Shown one piece after another: positions 1 to 9,047 of a stretch of DNA of 16,601 nt. The notes under the pieces were generated by a model. That model had not been told where the DNA came from. It made no database searches and worked only from the letters and a program-made list of their open reading frames with translations. This DNA comes from Circinella umbellata. Its lineage: Eukaryota > Mucoromycota > Mucoromycetes > Mucorales > Lichtheimiaceae. Location of the stretch: contig JAIWNF010000174.1 of NCBI GenBank assembly GCA_025093555.1, positions 1 through 16,601 of the forward strand, read 5' to 3'. A program made the position numbers and the translations under genes. Position 1 is the first letter of the stretch, and each line of letters opens with the position of its first letter.

Positions 1-117
1 GATATAGTTCAAGATGTTGCAAATATTACCGCACAAATAAAAATACAAGATCTCATCAAGCTCAGTCCAAAATTACGGAGAGATTTACATGCATTCACAT
101 CAACACGAGAAAGATAG
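1..117 (+). pseudogene. Upstream end of Pol in a different frame from the protease
   Basis: Frame 1 is open from the window edge to a TAG at 115-117 and contains a stretch ending in LSPKLRRDL, which resembles the short region that precedes the protease in fungal Ty3 polyproteins (a judgement from memory of the family, not a search). The protease continues in frame 3, where the reading is already open before position 126. The change of frame in the overlap around 90-117 is either an indel or, less likely, a programmed -1 shift between Gag-Pol parts. The start of this protein is outside the window. Confidence 0.5.
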
Positions 118-125
118 AACCTTCT

Positions 126-1655
126 TTGAATATAAAAGATATCGACGATAAACTAGACCCGACAGCAGCATACTCGACTGTACATATACAAGGAAAACCA
201 GTAACTTGCCTTTATGATACCGGAGCCGCAAAAAGTTGTATATCAAGAACCTTAATGGATGACTTAGAAATGGAAATACAAAAATCGTCATCAACACGAT
301 TTACCTTAGGAAACGGCGCAATACAAGCATCACAAGGAATTATCAAAGATGTCGAAATCCAAATAGGAAATTTTGTTAAAATCCCCATTACATTGGAAGT
401 ATTGACAGACAGCCCTGTACATTTAATTCTTGGAAACAACTGGATGGACAAAACAAGAGCCATAATAGACTTTGGAACCTCTACTATCACATTGAAATAT
501 CATAACCAAGTAACATGTGTATCATTTCAGCACTCAAGACTGTTACCATATAAAATACCAAATCGACAAATACAAGGAATTAAAACCGCAAGACCAATAA
601 AAACAGACTCCTCAGAAGCAGATGGAGATACTGAAGAAACAGACGAAGAAACAACCGATGATACCGAAGATTACACATCATTTGAAAGTGATTACACTGA
701 TTCTACATCCGAAGAAGATGATATTATTGAAAATCAACAACCAACCGAATTTTATTTAAAAGATGATCGAATAAAATATCCACTACAACTAGAAGAATGG
801 ACCGCACCAAATGGAACATCATGTTATCATGTCTATACTGGAGAATCAATACCTTTGACCGGAAATGAAACCACTTACCTGACAGGCGAATTACCGCATA
901 CAAATTCTCAAGAATTACAGTTTTACCCATACCCAGCATTGTATCAACCGTACGATTATCAAGAAACATCACCAATATTACCAGGCCAAACACAAGTTGA
1001 AATAAAAATCGATAATCCTTGTCCCGATCCAATCGAACTACCATACAATATATATCTTGGAGACTATATGGATATTTATCATACAAGAACTGGAGAACAA
1101 GAAGAAGAATTAGATGACGATGAAATAGCAGAAATATATGGATACGATTATGATCCATATAGATACGTGCAATTACGACGACAAGGAGCCACAAATGACC
1201 AAGATTTATTCATGCTACACGAAGGAATACCAGTACAACAATCCTTGATTGTAATGCCACGACCAGGAGTCAAGATTTTGGAAATTTGGACTAAAGAAGA
1301 TTTAATAGTTCCAATTAATCGATCAATATATTACCATGGAAAACTTACATCCCCAGCTGAAAAACCACTACGTTTTGAACCCGAAAAACAACCAGAGCAT
1401 AATACCCATAATTATTATTGCAATACAATACCTGCTGGATCAACAACTTTTACCATCACAATCCAAAATATCGTCGACTATCAAATAATCATCAGCACAG
1501 CAAGTTTTGTTGGAACTCTACATGAAATACAAGATACAGATGAAAACCATTCAACCACCGATTACAATATTTCAAAAACGAACAAAAGGAACCACATAAC
1601 GACGATATATACTACACCACCCTTAACTGAAGAACAAAAAAAACTTGCGGGATAA
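126..1655 (+). CDS. Ty3-type aspartic protease plus long acidic linker of Pol
   Basis: This 509-codon open frame begins with a retropepsin-like domain: residues around 30-34 read YDTGA, the D-T-G catalytic triad of the dimeric aspartic protease, and around residue 100 LILGNNWM matches the family's hydrophobic LILG(x)DW flap-end motif. The protease would cut the Gag-Pol polyprotein inside the particle. After about residue 150 comes a very acidic stretch rich in D, E, T and S (about 155-200), then a linker of some 300 residues without a catalytic motif that I recognise. The frame has no AUG at its left end (the first codon here is TTG), so it is part of a longer fused polyprotein, not an independent gene. 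It stops at 1653-1655 just before the reverse transcriptase, whose reading resumes in another frame. Confidence 0.85.
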   Translation: MNIKDIDDKLDPTAAYSTVHIQGKPVTCLYDTGAAKSCISRTLMDDLEMEIQKSSSTRFTLGNGAIQASQGIIKDVEIQIGNFVKIPITLEVLTDSPVHLILGNNWMDKTRAIIDFGTSTITLKYHNQVTCVSFQHSRLLPYKIPNRQIQGIKTARPIKTDSSEADGDTEETDEETTDDTEDYTSFESDYTDSTSEEDDIIENQQPTEFYLKDDRIKYPLQLEEWTAPNGTSCYHVYTGESIPLTGNETTYLTGELPHTNSQELQFYPYPALYQPYDYQETSPILPGQTQVEIKIDNPCPDPIELPYNIYLGDYMDIYHTRTGEQEEELDDDEIAEIYGYDYDPYRYVQLRRQGATNDQDLFMLHEGIPVQQSLIVMPRPGVKILEIWTKEDLIVPINRSIYYHGKLTSPAEKPLRFEPEKQPEHNTHNYYCNTIPAGSTTFTITIQNIVDYQIIISTASFVGTLHEIQDTDENHSTTDYNISKTNKRNHITTIYTTPPLTEEQKKLAG

Positions 1656-2573
1656 TACAAGCTTATCCTGCACCAACGTATTACAAGCATCCATTGATAC
1701 AGGAGACGCACAACCGATCAGAACAAGACCTTACAAAATGTCACCAGAAGAAGCCGAAGCATTAAAAAAGGAATTAAATCGCTTATGCAAATTAGGTGTC
1801 ATCAACCATCCAAATCACATGGTCAAGCCCAATTATTCTATTAAAAAAGAAAGGAAATACAGGAGAATACAGATTATTATCAGATTTACGACGTTTAAAT
1901 ACGATTGCAAAGAGTTATAATTATCCATTGCCCAATGTAGAAGAATTATTATCATCTATAACTGAAGGAAGCATATTTTCATGTCTTGATTTAAGTCAAT
2001 CCTTTTTTCAAGTACCTTTGGAACCATCAGCCGCGACAAGACCACATTCACCACTAAATATGGAAATTACCGTTACACGAGATTACCTATGGGATACAAG
2101 AATTCACCACATATTATGGCCGAAGTTGGAGCAATAGTATTTCGATCACTAATAGGAACATGCGTAGGATTATACATAGATGATGTATGTTGCTATAGTA
2201 AAAATATACAAGACATTTATCAGATTTAGAACAAGTTTTTGAATGTTTGAAAATTGCCAATTTAAAAGTGAATATTGAAAAATGTTCATCGTTCAAAACA
2301 AAAATAAAATACCTTGACATTATATTACACCATCCGGTATACACACTGATCCTGATAAAACCAAAGCTATTCAAGAAACACCCATTCGACTACCCAAAAA
2401 CAACTATGAAGTTTCCTCGGTTGCTGTAACTATTTCAGAAAATTCATAAACCGTTATTCTCAATGAGCTCGACCATTAACAAAGATGACTGGAAACGATC
2501 CACCACCTTGGGGCGAAGCAGCAACAAAAGCATTCAATGATTTGAAAATGGCGTTAATACAAGCACCCATATT
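1656..2573 (+). pseudogene. Reverse transcriptase, broken by multiple frameshifts
   Basis: Reverse transcriptase motifs are spread over all three forward frames: IDTGDAQPIRTRPYKMSPEE (frame 1, about 1694-1753), WSSPIILLKKKG followed by the SDLRRLN motif (frame 2, about 1820-1900), FSCLDLSQSFFQVPL with the first catalytic Asp (frame 2, about 1978-2022), then PMGYKNSPHIMAE and the active-site box YIDDV (frame 1, about 2090-2190). The primer-grip and thumb part follows in frame 3 and then frame 2, and a connection segment with the PPPWGEAATKAFNDLK motif in frame 1 (2485 onward), preceded by an in-frame TGA at 2464-2466. At least five frame changes are needed, so no active enzyme can be made. The frame then runs into the hAT-like insertion at 2574. 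Confidence 0.88.
2566..2573. repeat. Left 8-bp target-site duplication
   Basis: CCCATATT directly before the TAGGG end of the nested element; matched exactly at 3625-3632. Confidence 0.85.
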
Positions 2574-3624
2574 TAGGGATCTTAGTACAATCCGGATTTA
2601 TAAACCGATCCGTTTTTCATACGGATTGGATCGGATTTGGATTGTGCCTCAACGGATTCGGATCGGATTCGGATCGTAATTCTGCAATCCGGATTGTAAA
2701 TGGATTGAGATCTATGGATCCGTCGGAGTTTTCTGATCCGTCATTATAATTATAGAGTAATGGATCAAAGTTTTAACAATGCTGTGGTAAGGTATATATA
2801 TATATTCAAATAGAGAAGAGAGTAAGTTTTTGTATACTATTATATACTTGAATAGAGCAGTTGAAAGGAAAAGTAGTAATGGCTTTAATATAGAAAAGAA
2901 ATATCTGAAAAGAAAAAAACAAAAATTGAAGATTAAAAAAGAGAGATTAATGAACTTAATTATTATTTTTATTAATCTAGTAATGATAAAGAGAATTATG
3001 AACTTTTATTTGGTTGTAAATAGAAAAGGTAAACTTATACCTCTTATTTTTTTCAGCACACTACTCGCCCCCACAAAAAAAAATCCACGTCATGTTATAT
3101 TTCTACCACCACCATAACTTTTTTTTTCACTATAAACTTTTTTATTACTATAACTTTCTTTTTCCTACTATAACTTTCCCACTATAATTTTTTTTCAACT
3201 ATAACTTTCTTTTCCATTGTAACTTCTTTTTTCCCATTATAACTTTTTATTACTACAATTCTTTTTTTATTATAACTTATTTATTTCCTATTATGTTTTT
3301 CAAACCAAAATAGTAAATAATGCACCTTTGTTACCAATGTTTTACTTTTCTTAAACGATCTCAAACGACTACCATATATAATCTTGTAAAACACCTTCTC
3401 TCATGAAAAAATACTGTGACATCTACTATATAGCCTAACTTTTCATCTAATTGATTCTTTTGCATTATGGATTACGGATTCAATCCGGATTTTTACGAAA
3501 CGGATTTGGATTGCAATTTTCTAATCCGTGGACAATCCAGATTTCTGAAAATCCGATCCGTTTCAAAATGGATCGGATTTGAAATGGTGCCAATCCGATC
3601 CGGATCGGTCTGCTAAGAACCCTA
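2574..3624. mobile_element. Non-autonomous hAT-like element nested in the retrotransposon
   Basis: The insert begins TAGGGATCTTAG and its right end, read inward on the other strand, is TAGGGTTCTTAG: a 12-bp terminal inverted repeat with one mismatch. It is flanked on both sides by the direct repeat CCCATATT (2566-2573 and 3625-3632). An 8-bp duplication and a YAGGG-type end are hallmarks of the hAT superfamily. Both ends carry many copies of GGAT(C/T)GGATT-like words in both orientations (about 2587-2735 and 3465-3610), typical of hAT subterminal transposase-binding repeats. No transposase is encoded; the 95-codon ORF at 2830-3117 looks like low-complexity sequence. Removing the insert and one copy of the duplication rejoins the pol reading in one frame. 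Confidence 0.88.
3108..3290 (+). repeat. Degenerate tandem repeat, TATAACTTTTTTT-type units
   Basis: About nine imperfect units of roughly 18-22 bp, each built on (A/C)TATAACTTTCTTTTTCC, lie in the interior of the hAT-like element. Unit lengths vary, so this is an eroded minisatellite rather than a clean array. Confidence 0.6.
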
Positions 3625-3632
3625 CCCATATT
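3625..3632. repeat. Right 8-bp target-site duplication
   Basis: CCCATATT directly after the CCCTA end of the nested element; the same word stands at 2566-2573. Confidence 0.85.
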
Positions 3633-4092
3633 ATCATGACCCGAATACAACAAAGACTTTTACTTAATCACAGATGGAAGCAAATTTGGCTTGGAAGGTA
3701 CACTCAGGCAACTCTGTGATGATGGAATAAAGGAAACCGTAATATCATATCTATCCCGTTCCACCACTAAAGGAGAAGAATCACTATCCGCTACAGGTTT
3801 AGAATGTGCAGCATTAGTATATTGTGTACAACAAACGCGACATTATCTTTTAGGAAAAAAGTTTTATGTTGTTACAGAACACCAACCCTTATCAGGCTAC
3901 CTTAAAGAAAAACAACCGATTGGAAGGCATGCAAGAGCCATAGCATTTTTGAGCGAATACAATTTTGAAATTCATTACCGAAGTGGCAAGAAAAACCAAA
4001 GTGCAGACTTTTTGAGTCGACTTCCCGGTTTCTCCCATAACAACAAGAATGACCACGAAAACGAGAACGAAAACGATCGAGTCGACGTTTAA
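3625..4092 (+). pseudogene. Ty3-type RNase H domain
   Basis: Right of the hAT insertion the pol reading resumes with the first RNase H strand, FYLITDGSKFG (catalytic Asp, about 3673-3675), then the Glu of LECAALVY (about 3805) and the last Asp in the motif NQSADFLSR near the end. This domain removes RNA from RNA:DNA hybrids during reverse transcription. The third acidic position, normally TDH in this family, reads TEHQPL here (about 3875-3892), a conservative but possibly damaging change. An in-frame TGA at 3637-3639 precedes the domain when the insertion is mentally removed. The tail is rich in Asn, Glu and Asp and stops at 4090-4092, after which 465 bp of AT-rich DNA precede integrase. Confidence 0.88.
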
Positions 4093-4557
4093 ATAGAAGG
4101 ATGGACGAGTATTATAAAATAACAATATTCAATATAAAAAAATATATAATAAAATAATAAAATAAAATAAAGAATAGTAGTATACACAAAGAAAAAAAAA
4201 ACAAAAGAAAAGAAAAGAAAAGAAAAGAAAAACGTCATGAACACAAAAGAGAATAGTCACCAACCTTAAAAAGAAATTGTTCACATTACCCCCTTTTCAC
4301 ATGAATGTAACACAGTGTCAATCCCCTTTATCTTACTCTATTTTATTATAAAACATTATACACAAAATCATATAATATATAGCATAAAAAATTGACAATC
4401 ACTGTAGTACCAACAACCCTTAAATTTCCCCACATTATTGTAACCAAACTATTTTTGTAAAAACCCCCATTATCTTATATTAATCACTTACATCGCACAA
4501 AACAAGATCAACATATCACACAAATCTCATTAATATTCAGAAACCACGTTATTAAAA
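4093..4557. other. AT-rich spacer between RNase H and integrase
   Basis: No coding frame of note. It holds A/T runs, a GAAAA microsatellite at about 4203-4231, a TATA-like stretch near 4370-4382 and a possible splice acceptor (TAATATTCAG, ending 4540) 17 bp before the integrase ATG. It could be an intron, an inserted remnant or a true intergenic leader. I see no good matching GT donor near the end of RNase H. Confidence 0.5.
4203..4231 (+). repeat. GAAAA pentanucleotide microsatellite
   Basis: Five to six successive AAAAG units in an A-rich stretch. Confidence 0.85.
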
Positions 4558-6137
4558 ATGGAAATCGAAACATACAACGGAATCAAATATTACCTAGAAA
4601 AGCTAGAATATCCACCAAATTGCGCCAAACAAATGAAAAGAACCTTACGTTCTCAAAACAAATATTACCAAGTACAAGATAACAAGTTATATCGCCAAGG
4701 ACGAACACAGCGATTAGTGCTTATGAAAACCGCAGCACATGAAGCTATCTTTGCACATCACTCGCACGCTTTAGGAGGACATTACATATTTGACAACACA
4801 TATTATAAAATTAAACAGAAATATTATGAGCCAGGTTTAACAAAAATGATTAACGATTATATCAATCAATGTGACAGATGTCAGAGACAAGCATCTAAAA
4901 ACAATTTAGAACCTCTAAACCCTATTCCTGTAACCGCAAAAATATTTCATCATGTCCAGATTGATGCTAAATTTGTGAAACGATCAAGAGGAGGCTATCG
5001 ATATATATCATCATGTTTTGATCTATTTCAAAATATGTAGAAAGCAAAGCAGTTTGTTATCTAAATGGAGCTGAAGTTTCAATGTTTATTCTTAACAAGA
5101 TAATAGCAAATCACTCAGTACCAAAAATAATACACGTAGACAGAGGAGGCGAAAACATAAATGCAATAGTAAAATCTATTTGTAAACAATACAACATCGA
5201 ACATCGAAAAGGAAGTCCATATAACAGCCGTTCACAAGGAGGAATCGAAAGGTAGCACAGAAGTTTAAACATGATGATCAAACGATTACCAAACAAAGAA
5301 AAACAAGACTGGGACCTATACTTGGATGCATTATTATTTGCTTACAGAACTATTAAACAAGCTAGTACAAAACAATCACCATTTTTCATGATTTACGGAC
5401 GACATCTATATATACTATTTGACAACAATTATCGACCGGAAATACCAATGTCAGAATTAAAATTCGATCAATCAGTACAAGAAGAATTCTTAAAACATGT
5501 TGAAAAATTACAAAACGTACGAAATGAATCCGCAGTAGAAATTAAACACGCACAAGAAAAACAAAAGAAACAAATAGACCAAAAAGTTCTCAAGAAAGGA
5601 CAAGAACTCAAACGACCATCCAAGATTGGAGATCATGTCGAAATGTTCCAATCATGGGTAGCAAACACCTGGAGTGGAAAAATCATTGACCGATGGACCG
5701 GTATCTTCCTGATACACAAGATCAATAAACGAGGAACTTACAAACTAAAACAATTAAATGGCCAAATACTGAACCAAAGTATTCACGGGAACCGATTACG
5801 AATTTATCGAATGCCAAACACGGAGTATAGAATGCCAAGTTATCAAGCATCATCATTTATGATTATGAATGACCAAGGAACCCACACTAAACAAAAAGAA
5901 CGTGCATCAAATTTAAAAGATGAAAATTCCAGCAACAACCTCAATAAATCTAATGAAGAAGATGATACAAGTACAATAAATTCACATGATGAAGATCCAA
6001 CATACAAAAATCACAACACAAGACAAACACGAGTTGACAGAAAGTACAATACAAGAAATGATCAACAAGATCTGTACATCAAAACAGAAGAAACATCAAA
6101 TTACGACAAGTTACACCACATATACAAATACCAGTAA
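4558..6137 (+). pseudogene. Ty3-type integrase, one frameshift and one in-frame stop
   Basis: The first frame (4558-5040) starts with ATG at the normal N-terminus of a retroelement integrase and carries the zinc-binding HHCC domain: His residues in HHSHALGGH (about 67-75) and Cys pair in QCDRCQRQ (about 104-111). The catalytic core starts with the Asp of QIDAKFV (about residue 138). Near 5025 the reading slips by one base at a T run, continuing in frame 3 with the second Asp in HVDRGGEN and the Glu in QGGIER, so D, D and E are all retained. A TAG at 5253-5255 follows GGIER directly. From 5271 the frame is open to 6137 and includes a GPY/F-like C-terminal module (WSGKIIDRWTG, then TYKLKQLNG and HGNRLRIY), ending in a basic, Asn-rich tail. 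Integrase would insert the cDNA into the genome; this copy is broken. Confidence 0.9.
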
Positions 6138-6546
6138 AACGCATCTTTTACGAATGACACAACATAAATTAATCAACAATACAATTACACAACACATACA
6201 TCAATATAAAAAAAATATACAATACAAAAATGCAACACTAAATTACAACACTAAATACAATACAAAAATACAATACAAAAATCACCAAACAAAATATACA
6301 GTAATACATTAATCAATACGATCTTAATATACACAACATCAATCAATCAAACAACTAGTCAGTGTCACAACATTACAATATCAATATCCAACAAAGGAAT
6401 AATTCAACGACACAAATCAACATAAATAAATTACAATAACCAGAAAAAAAATAATATATAAAGGCAACAAAACACAAACAAAAACAAATTCTCATCACCA
6501 ACAATTTTATTCTTACACAACTCAATACATAAATCAATTACTTAAA
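6138..6546. other. AT-rich spacer with ACAATACAAAAAT-like words, then a leader
   Basis: The first half (about 6170-6300) is low-complexity sequence of repeated AATACAAAAATACA words; the 108-codon ORF crossing it (5986-6312) is an artefact of this composition. The second half ends in a TATA box and a C/A-rich leader before the ATG at 6547. Confidence 0.6.
6455..6464 (+). promoter_or_regulatory. TATA box before the third ORF
   Basis: TATATAAAGG stands 83 bp before the ATG at 6547 and is followed by a C/A-rich, G-poor stretch like a fungal 5' leader. This suggests independent transcription of the downstream ORF. Confidence 0.45.
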
Positions 6547-7122
6547 ATGCAAGCCCACCAAGAAAAACAAAATACTGCTTAATACACCTGGTCAACTGGT
6601 CAAGAACAAGAGATGGAGATCCAAACAGTATATCCAGAACAAGACATTGTCGATCTTTATACACACATGGACAATGATTTTGTGTTGACAACCTACGAGG
6701 AAGCGCATTTAATTAAACTACAATCAAGTATCAAGGAATTAATCAAAACAAGAGACCAAATACAAGAGAGCTTAAGTAAACTGGTTCAAGAAACTATAGC
6801 GGTAATGAAGCAAGCCGAACTAAGACATACTGAGTATTCACACCTTGATCGTTGGTACCGTTCAGGTATAATCGAAACTATAATTCAAGACGCGTACCTG
6901 GCAAACCCAATTACACCCTTTTGCATCAGTTGCAATGGAACGTTAGTAGCAAACGGAGCGGAAGAAGGAATTTTCTACAATCCAAGAACGTGGATTCCAA
7001 GACAAGAAGCCGCATATGAGGCAGAAAGAAAACAACAACAACAAGAACTAGAATGTTGGATTCAACAACAACAAGGACAACAACAACAACAAGAATGGAT
7101 CAAGCAAGAACCATTACCATAA
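6547..7122 (+). pseudogene. Unrecognised Gln-rich ORF after integrase, early in-frame TAA
   Basis: An ATG at 6547 opens a frame that meets a TAA at 6580-6582 and then stays open to 7122; the next ATG in the same frame is 6613, giving 169 residues. That the frame is open upstream of 6613 apart from this stop suggests the gene began at 6547 and lost its start region to a nonsense change (or that the short piece acts as an upstream ORF). The protein is acidic at the start, then has a predicted helical, coiled-coil-like stretch (about 25-75 from 6613), a WYR segment, a lone FCISCNG Cys pair (about 103-108) and a tail of Gln runs (about 138-163). I do not recognise a family. It lies where some Ty3 elements carry an extra or env-like ORF, but no signal peptide or membrane segment is visible, so an envelope is unlikely; a nucleic-acid-binding or structural role is only a guess. 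Confidence 0.6.
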
Positions 7123-7517
7123 TTATTATTACTATATTAAACAATTATCAATACCTTTATCAAAAATTTATCAATATCAATTATCGGATTAACAGTTAAA
7201 ATAACTTAAAAAAATATTACAAAATCTTTATTATTACAATACTTATATCATTATTCACTATTCACTATTCATTATCCATTCTCCATTTTCATATATAATC
7301 CCTTTAAACAATTATTATTATATATATCTATATTTATCTTTAAATCCACCCTATTATCATAACATATTATATCATCTCTATCTTACCCTTTTTTTTATTT
7401 ATTATCTTATTCAATATAAATCTTAATTCATTAAGATTGTCAAAATAAATACAATTGTTTATTTACATATCAACAATGTAAAGTGAGGGACCACTTTAAA
7501 ACGACCACAGGAGTGTG
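7123..7517. other. No gene; T/A-rich 3' flank of the ORF
   Basis: Low-complexity A/T sequence with short repeats such as TTCACTATTCACTATTCATTATCC (partial copies near 7254-7285). A patch richer in G and C (7476-7517) follows and contains GGGACCACTTTAAAACG, which has an inverted near-copy at about 9730-9746. Confidence 0.5.
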
Positions 7518-8326
7518 TGTAACCCTTACATAAACAACTTTTCTTATTTTCTATTTTTATATACGAATATTCAGAATAATTATTCATATAAGAATATTCT
7601 CATTTCTATTACCTTTTACACGAATCAATCTATTGTACAACAACTTAATATAAATATCCCCCCAATTAATTAATTAAACAATCACATGTATTAGCTGCGC
7701 AACATTAAACAGTTGCTGCGGAACAATTGTAAAAGATATATAAACCCCAACTTTTTTAAAACCAAATAAAAATCATCAATCTGTTATTCAATCAATTTGA
7801 AGTTATATCAACTTTATTTTAAATTTATTTTCTATTGATCACTCAACACTGTATATTGGGTTGTTTTAATTATTTTATTTATCCAAGAGATTAGCTTAAG
7901 ATCATTATCTTACTTATTTTATATATTTATTTGTTGACTACATATTAAACGTAGTATTTGAATTTAATAACAACTGAATTCACATTATAAAGACTCAATA
8001 CATACAGACATAATATCTCTGTACTAGATTTGATTATATTAAAATCATTATTGCTTAACATATATTATCTCAAAAGAACTTGAGAAATCTTAATAAACAA
8101 TTACGTTGTAATATACGATAATATTACTGGTGCTCACTATAAAAATACATAAGCATCTGTTGCAGCTGAATAAATATATCTACTTATAAATTTGATATAA
8201 AAACATCCTCACCGGCTACAGCAGTTTGAGCACTCTCAATCTATGAGTTTAAGCCTTTGAGAAAAAAGATGAAAGGTTCGAAACGACATTATTCTTCTAT
8301 TCTATTGGCTACTGTTTCACGTTACA
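7518..8326 (+). repeat. Candidate 3' LTR of the Ty3-type element
   Basis: The segment starts TGTAAC and ends GTTACA, a perfect 6-bp inverted repeat of the TG...CA kind seen at LTR ends. It holds a TATA box (TATATAAA, 7737-7744) about 220 bp inside, where a U3 promoter is expected. It lies downstream of pol on the right strand. Against it: only one copy is in the window so identity with a 5' LTR cannot be seen, the polypurine tract before it is poor, and such short ends arise by chance. Confidence 0.3.
7737..7744 (+). promoter_or_regulatory. TATA box in the candidate LTR
   Basis: TATATAAA followed by CCCCAAC, next to a CTGCG-containing patch (7694-7720) that is richer in G and C than its surroundings. 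Confidence 0.35.
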
Positions 8327-8616
8327 CCTTTTGATCCACTGTGCATATAATTGAGAATCCTGAAGTTAAAAAGTTGTGGATTCCTAAGAATCCTGGTTGG
8401 GGGAGATATACCCCTGACTTTTTATGATGATATAAATAAAAAGAAATAAAAACATAAGAATTTATTAAGTGGATGCAAGTTGCTGCACGATTTGGGCAGG
8501 GGGTATATTTTAGTTTTAAAAAGTAATTTCAGTTACATACAACTATAAAAGCTAGCAAAAATTGAATTTTGCGCAGAAAAATCCCAAATATAGAAGGAGC
8601 TGAGAATGGGGGGTTT

Positions 8617-8645
8617 TCTTTTTTTTTTTTCTTTCTTTCTTTCTT
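8617..8645 (+). repeat. Poly-T and TTTC microsatellite
   Basis: A run of about 14 T followed by about five CTTT units. Confidence 0.85.
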
Positions 8646-8999
8646 TACAATAATAGTGATAAAGGAAAAAAATGGTATGTTAATTCGCTTCTTCATATTT
8701 ATAAAGTGAAAGATCTACTCTTAATAACGGTAATACCAATGTTCTCATTTTCTTTTGATCTACAATTAGACTAATCAGTTCTTTTAGCTGATTGGCAGGT
8801 AAAACAATACGCATGTTGTTGTTTAAGCTTAAAAGGATTGACTTTGATATGAGTGCTATTTTATTTTTCTCTCAAACGTCATATTTTTATTACTTCTGGT
8901 TTAACATTATATAGTCATTCGCCTAATGAATTAATAATTCCAAGTTTAATATTGATGGAAAAGACACACAATCAGTATGTGAATATGCTGAAATAGTGT

Positions 9000-9047
9000 A
9001 TAACGCGCGTTATTTATATTATTACCAAAGACTTACACGACGCGCGT
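9000..9047. repeat. Paired ACGCGCGT palindromes
   Basis: ATAACGCGCGTTAT (9000-9013) is a perfect 14-bp palindrome; ACGCGCGT recurs at 9040-9047, and the two surroundings match in inverted orientation (TATAACGCGCGTTAT against TACAACGCGCGTCGT). Confidence 0.6.

Larger units (their letters stand above)
1..7122 (+). mobile_element. Decayed Ty3-type LTR retrotransposon, left end outside window
   Basis: Recognisable pol domains occur in the Ty3 order protease, reverse transcriptase, RNase H, integrase, all on the plus strand, followed by an extra ORF. The element is broken by several frameshifts, in-frame stops and a nested hAT-like insertion (2574-3624). The 5' LTR and gag lie to the left of the window. 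Two AT-rich spacers of 465 bp and 409 bp separate RNase H from integrase and integrase from the last ORF, which is unusual for Ty3 elements, where pol is normally one reading frame. The right border is not certain; a candidate 3' LTR is listed separately. Confidence 0.9.

Noticed and set aside
724..1194. 156-codon minus-strand ORF opposite the protease linker
   Set aside because: Shadow of the plus-strand pol frame; composition is Leu/Ile/Val/His-rich without any motif, while the plus strand carries the retroelement protein.
2830..3117. 95-codon plus-strand ORF as a hAT transposase remnant
   Set aside because: Lys/Ile/Asn-rich low-complexity translation with no hAT dimerisation or catalytic motif.
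3108..3290. CRISPR-like array
   Set aside because: Units are degenerate, vary in length, lack spacer structure, and lie in a eukaryotic transposon.
8190..8290. Possible tRNA or SINE with a GGTTCGAA B-box at about 8276-8283
   Set aside because: The flanking bases do not form a T stem (GG opposite CG), the anticodon-like hairpin has the wrong loop size, and no acceptor stem pairs.
7476..8649. Alternative LTR from TGTAAAG to CTTTACA
   Set aside because: The right end falls inside a TTTC microsatellite, so the 7-bp match is likely chance, and no purine tract precedes the left end.
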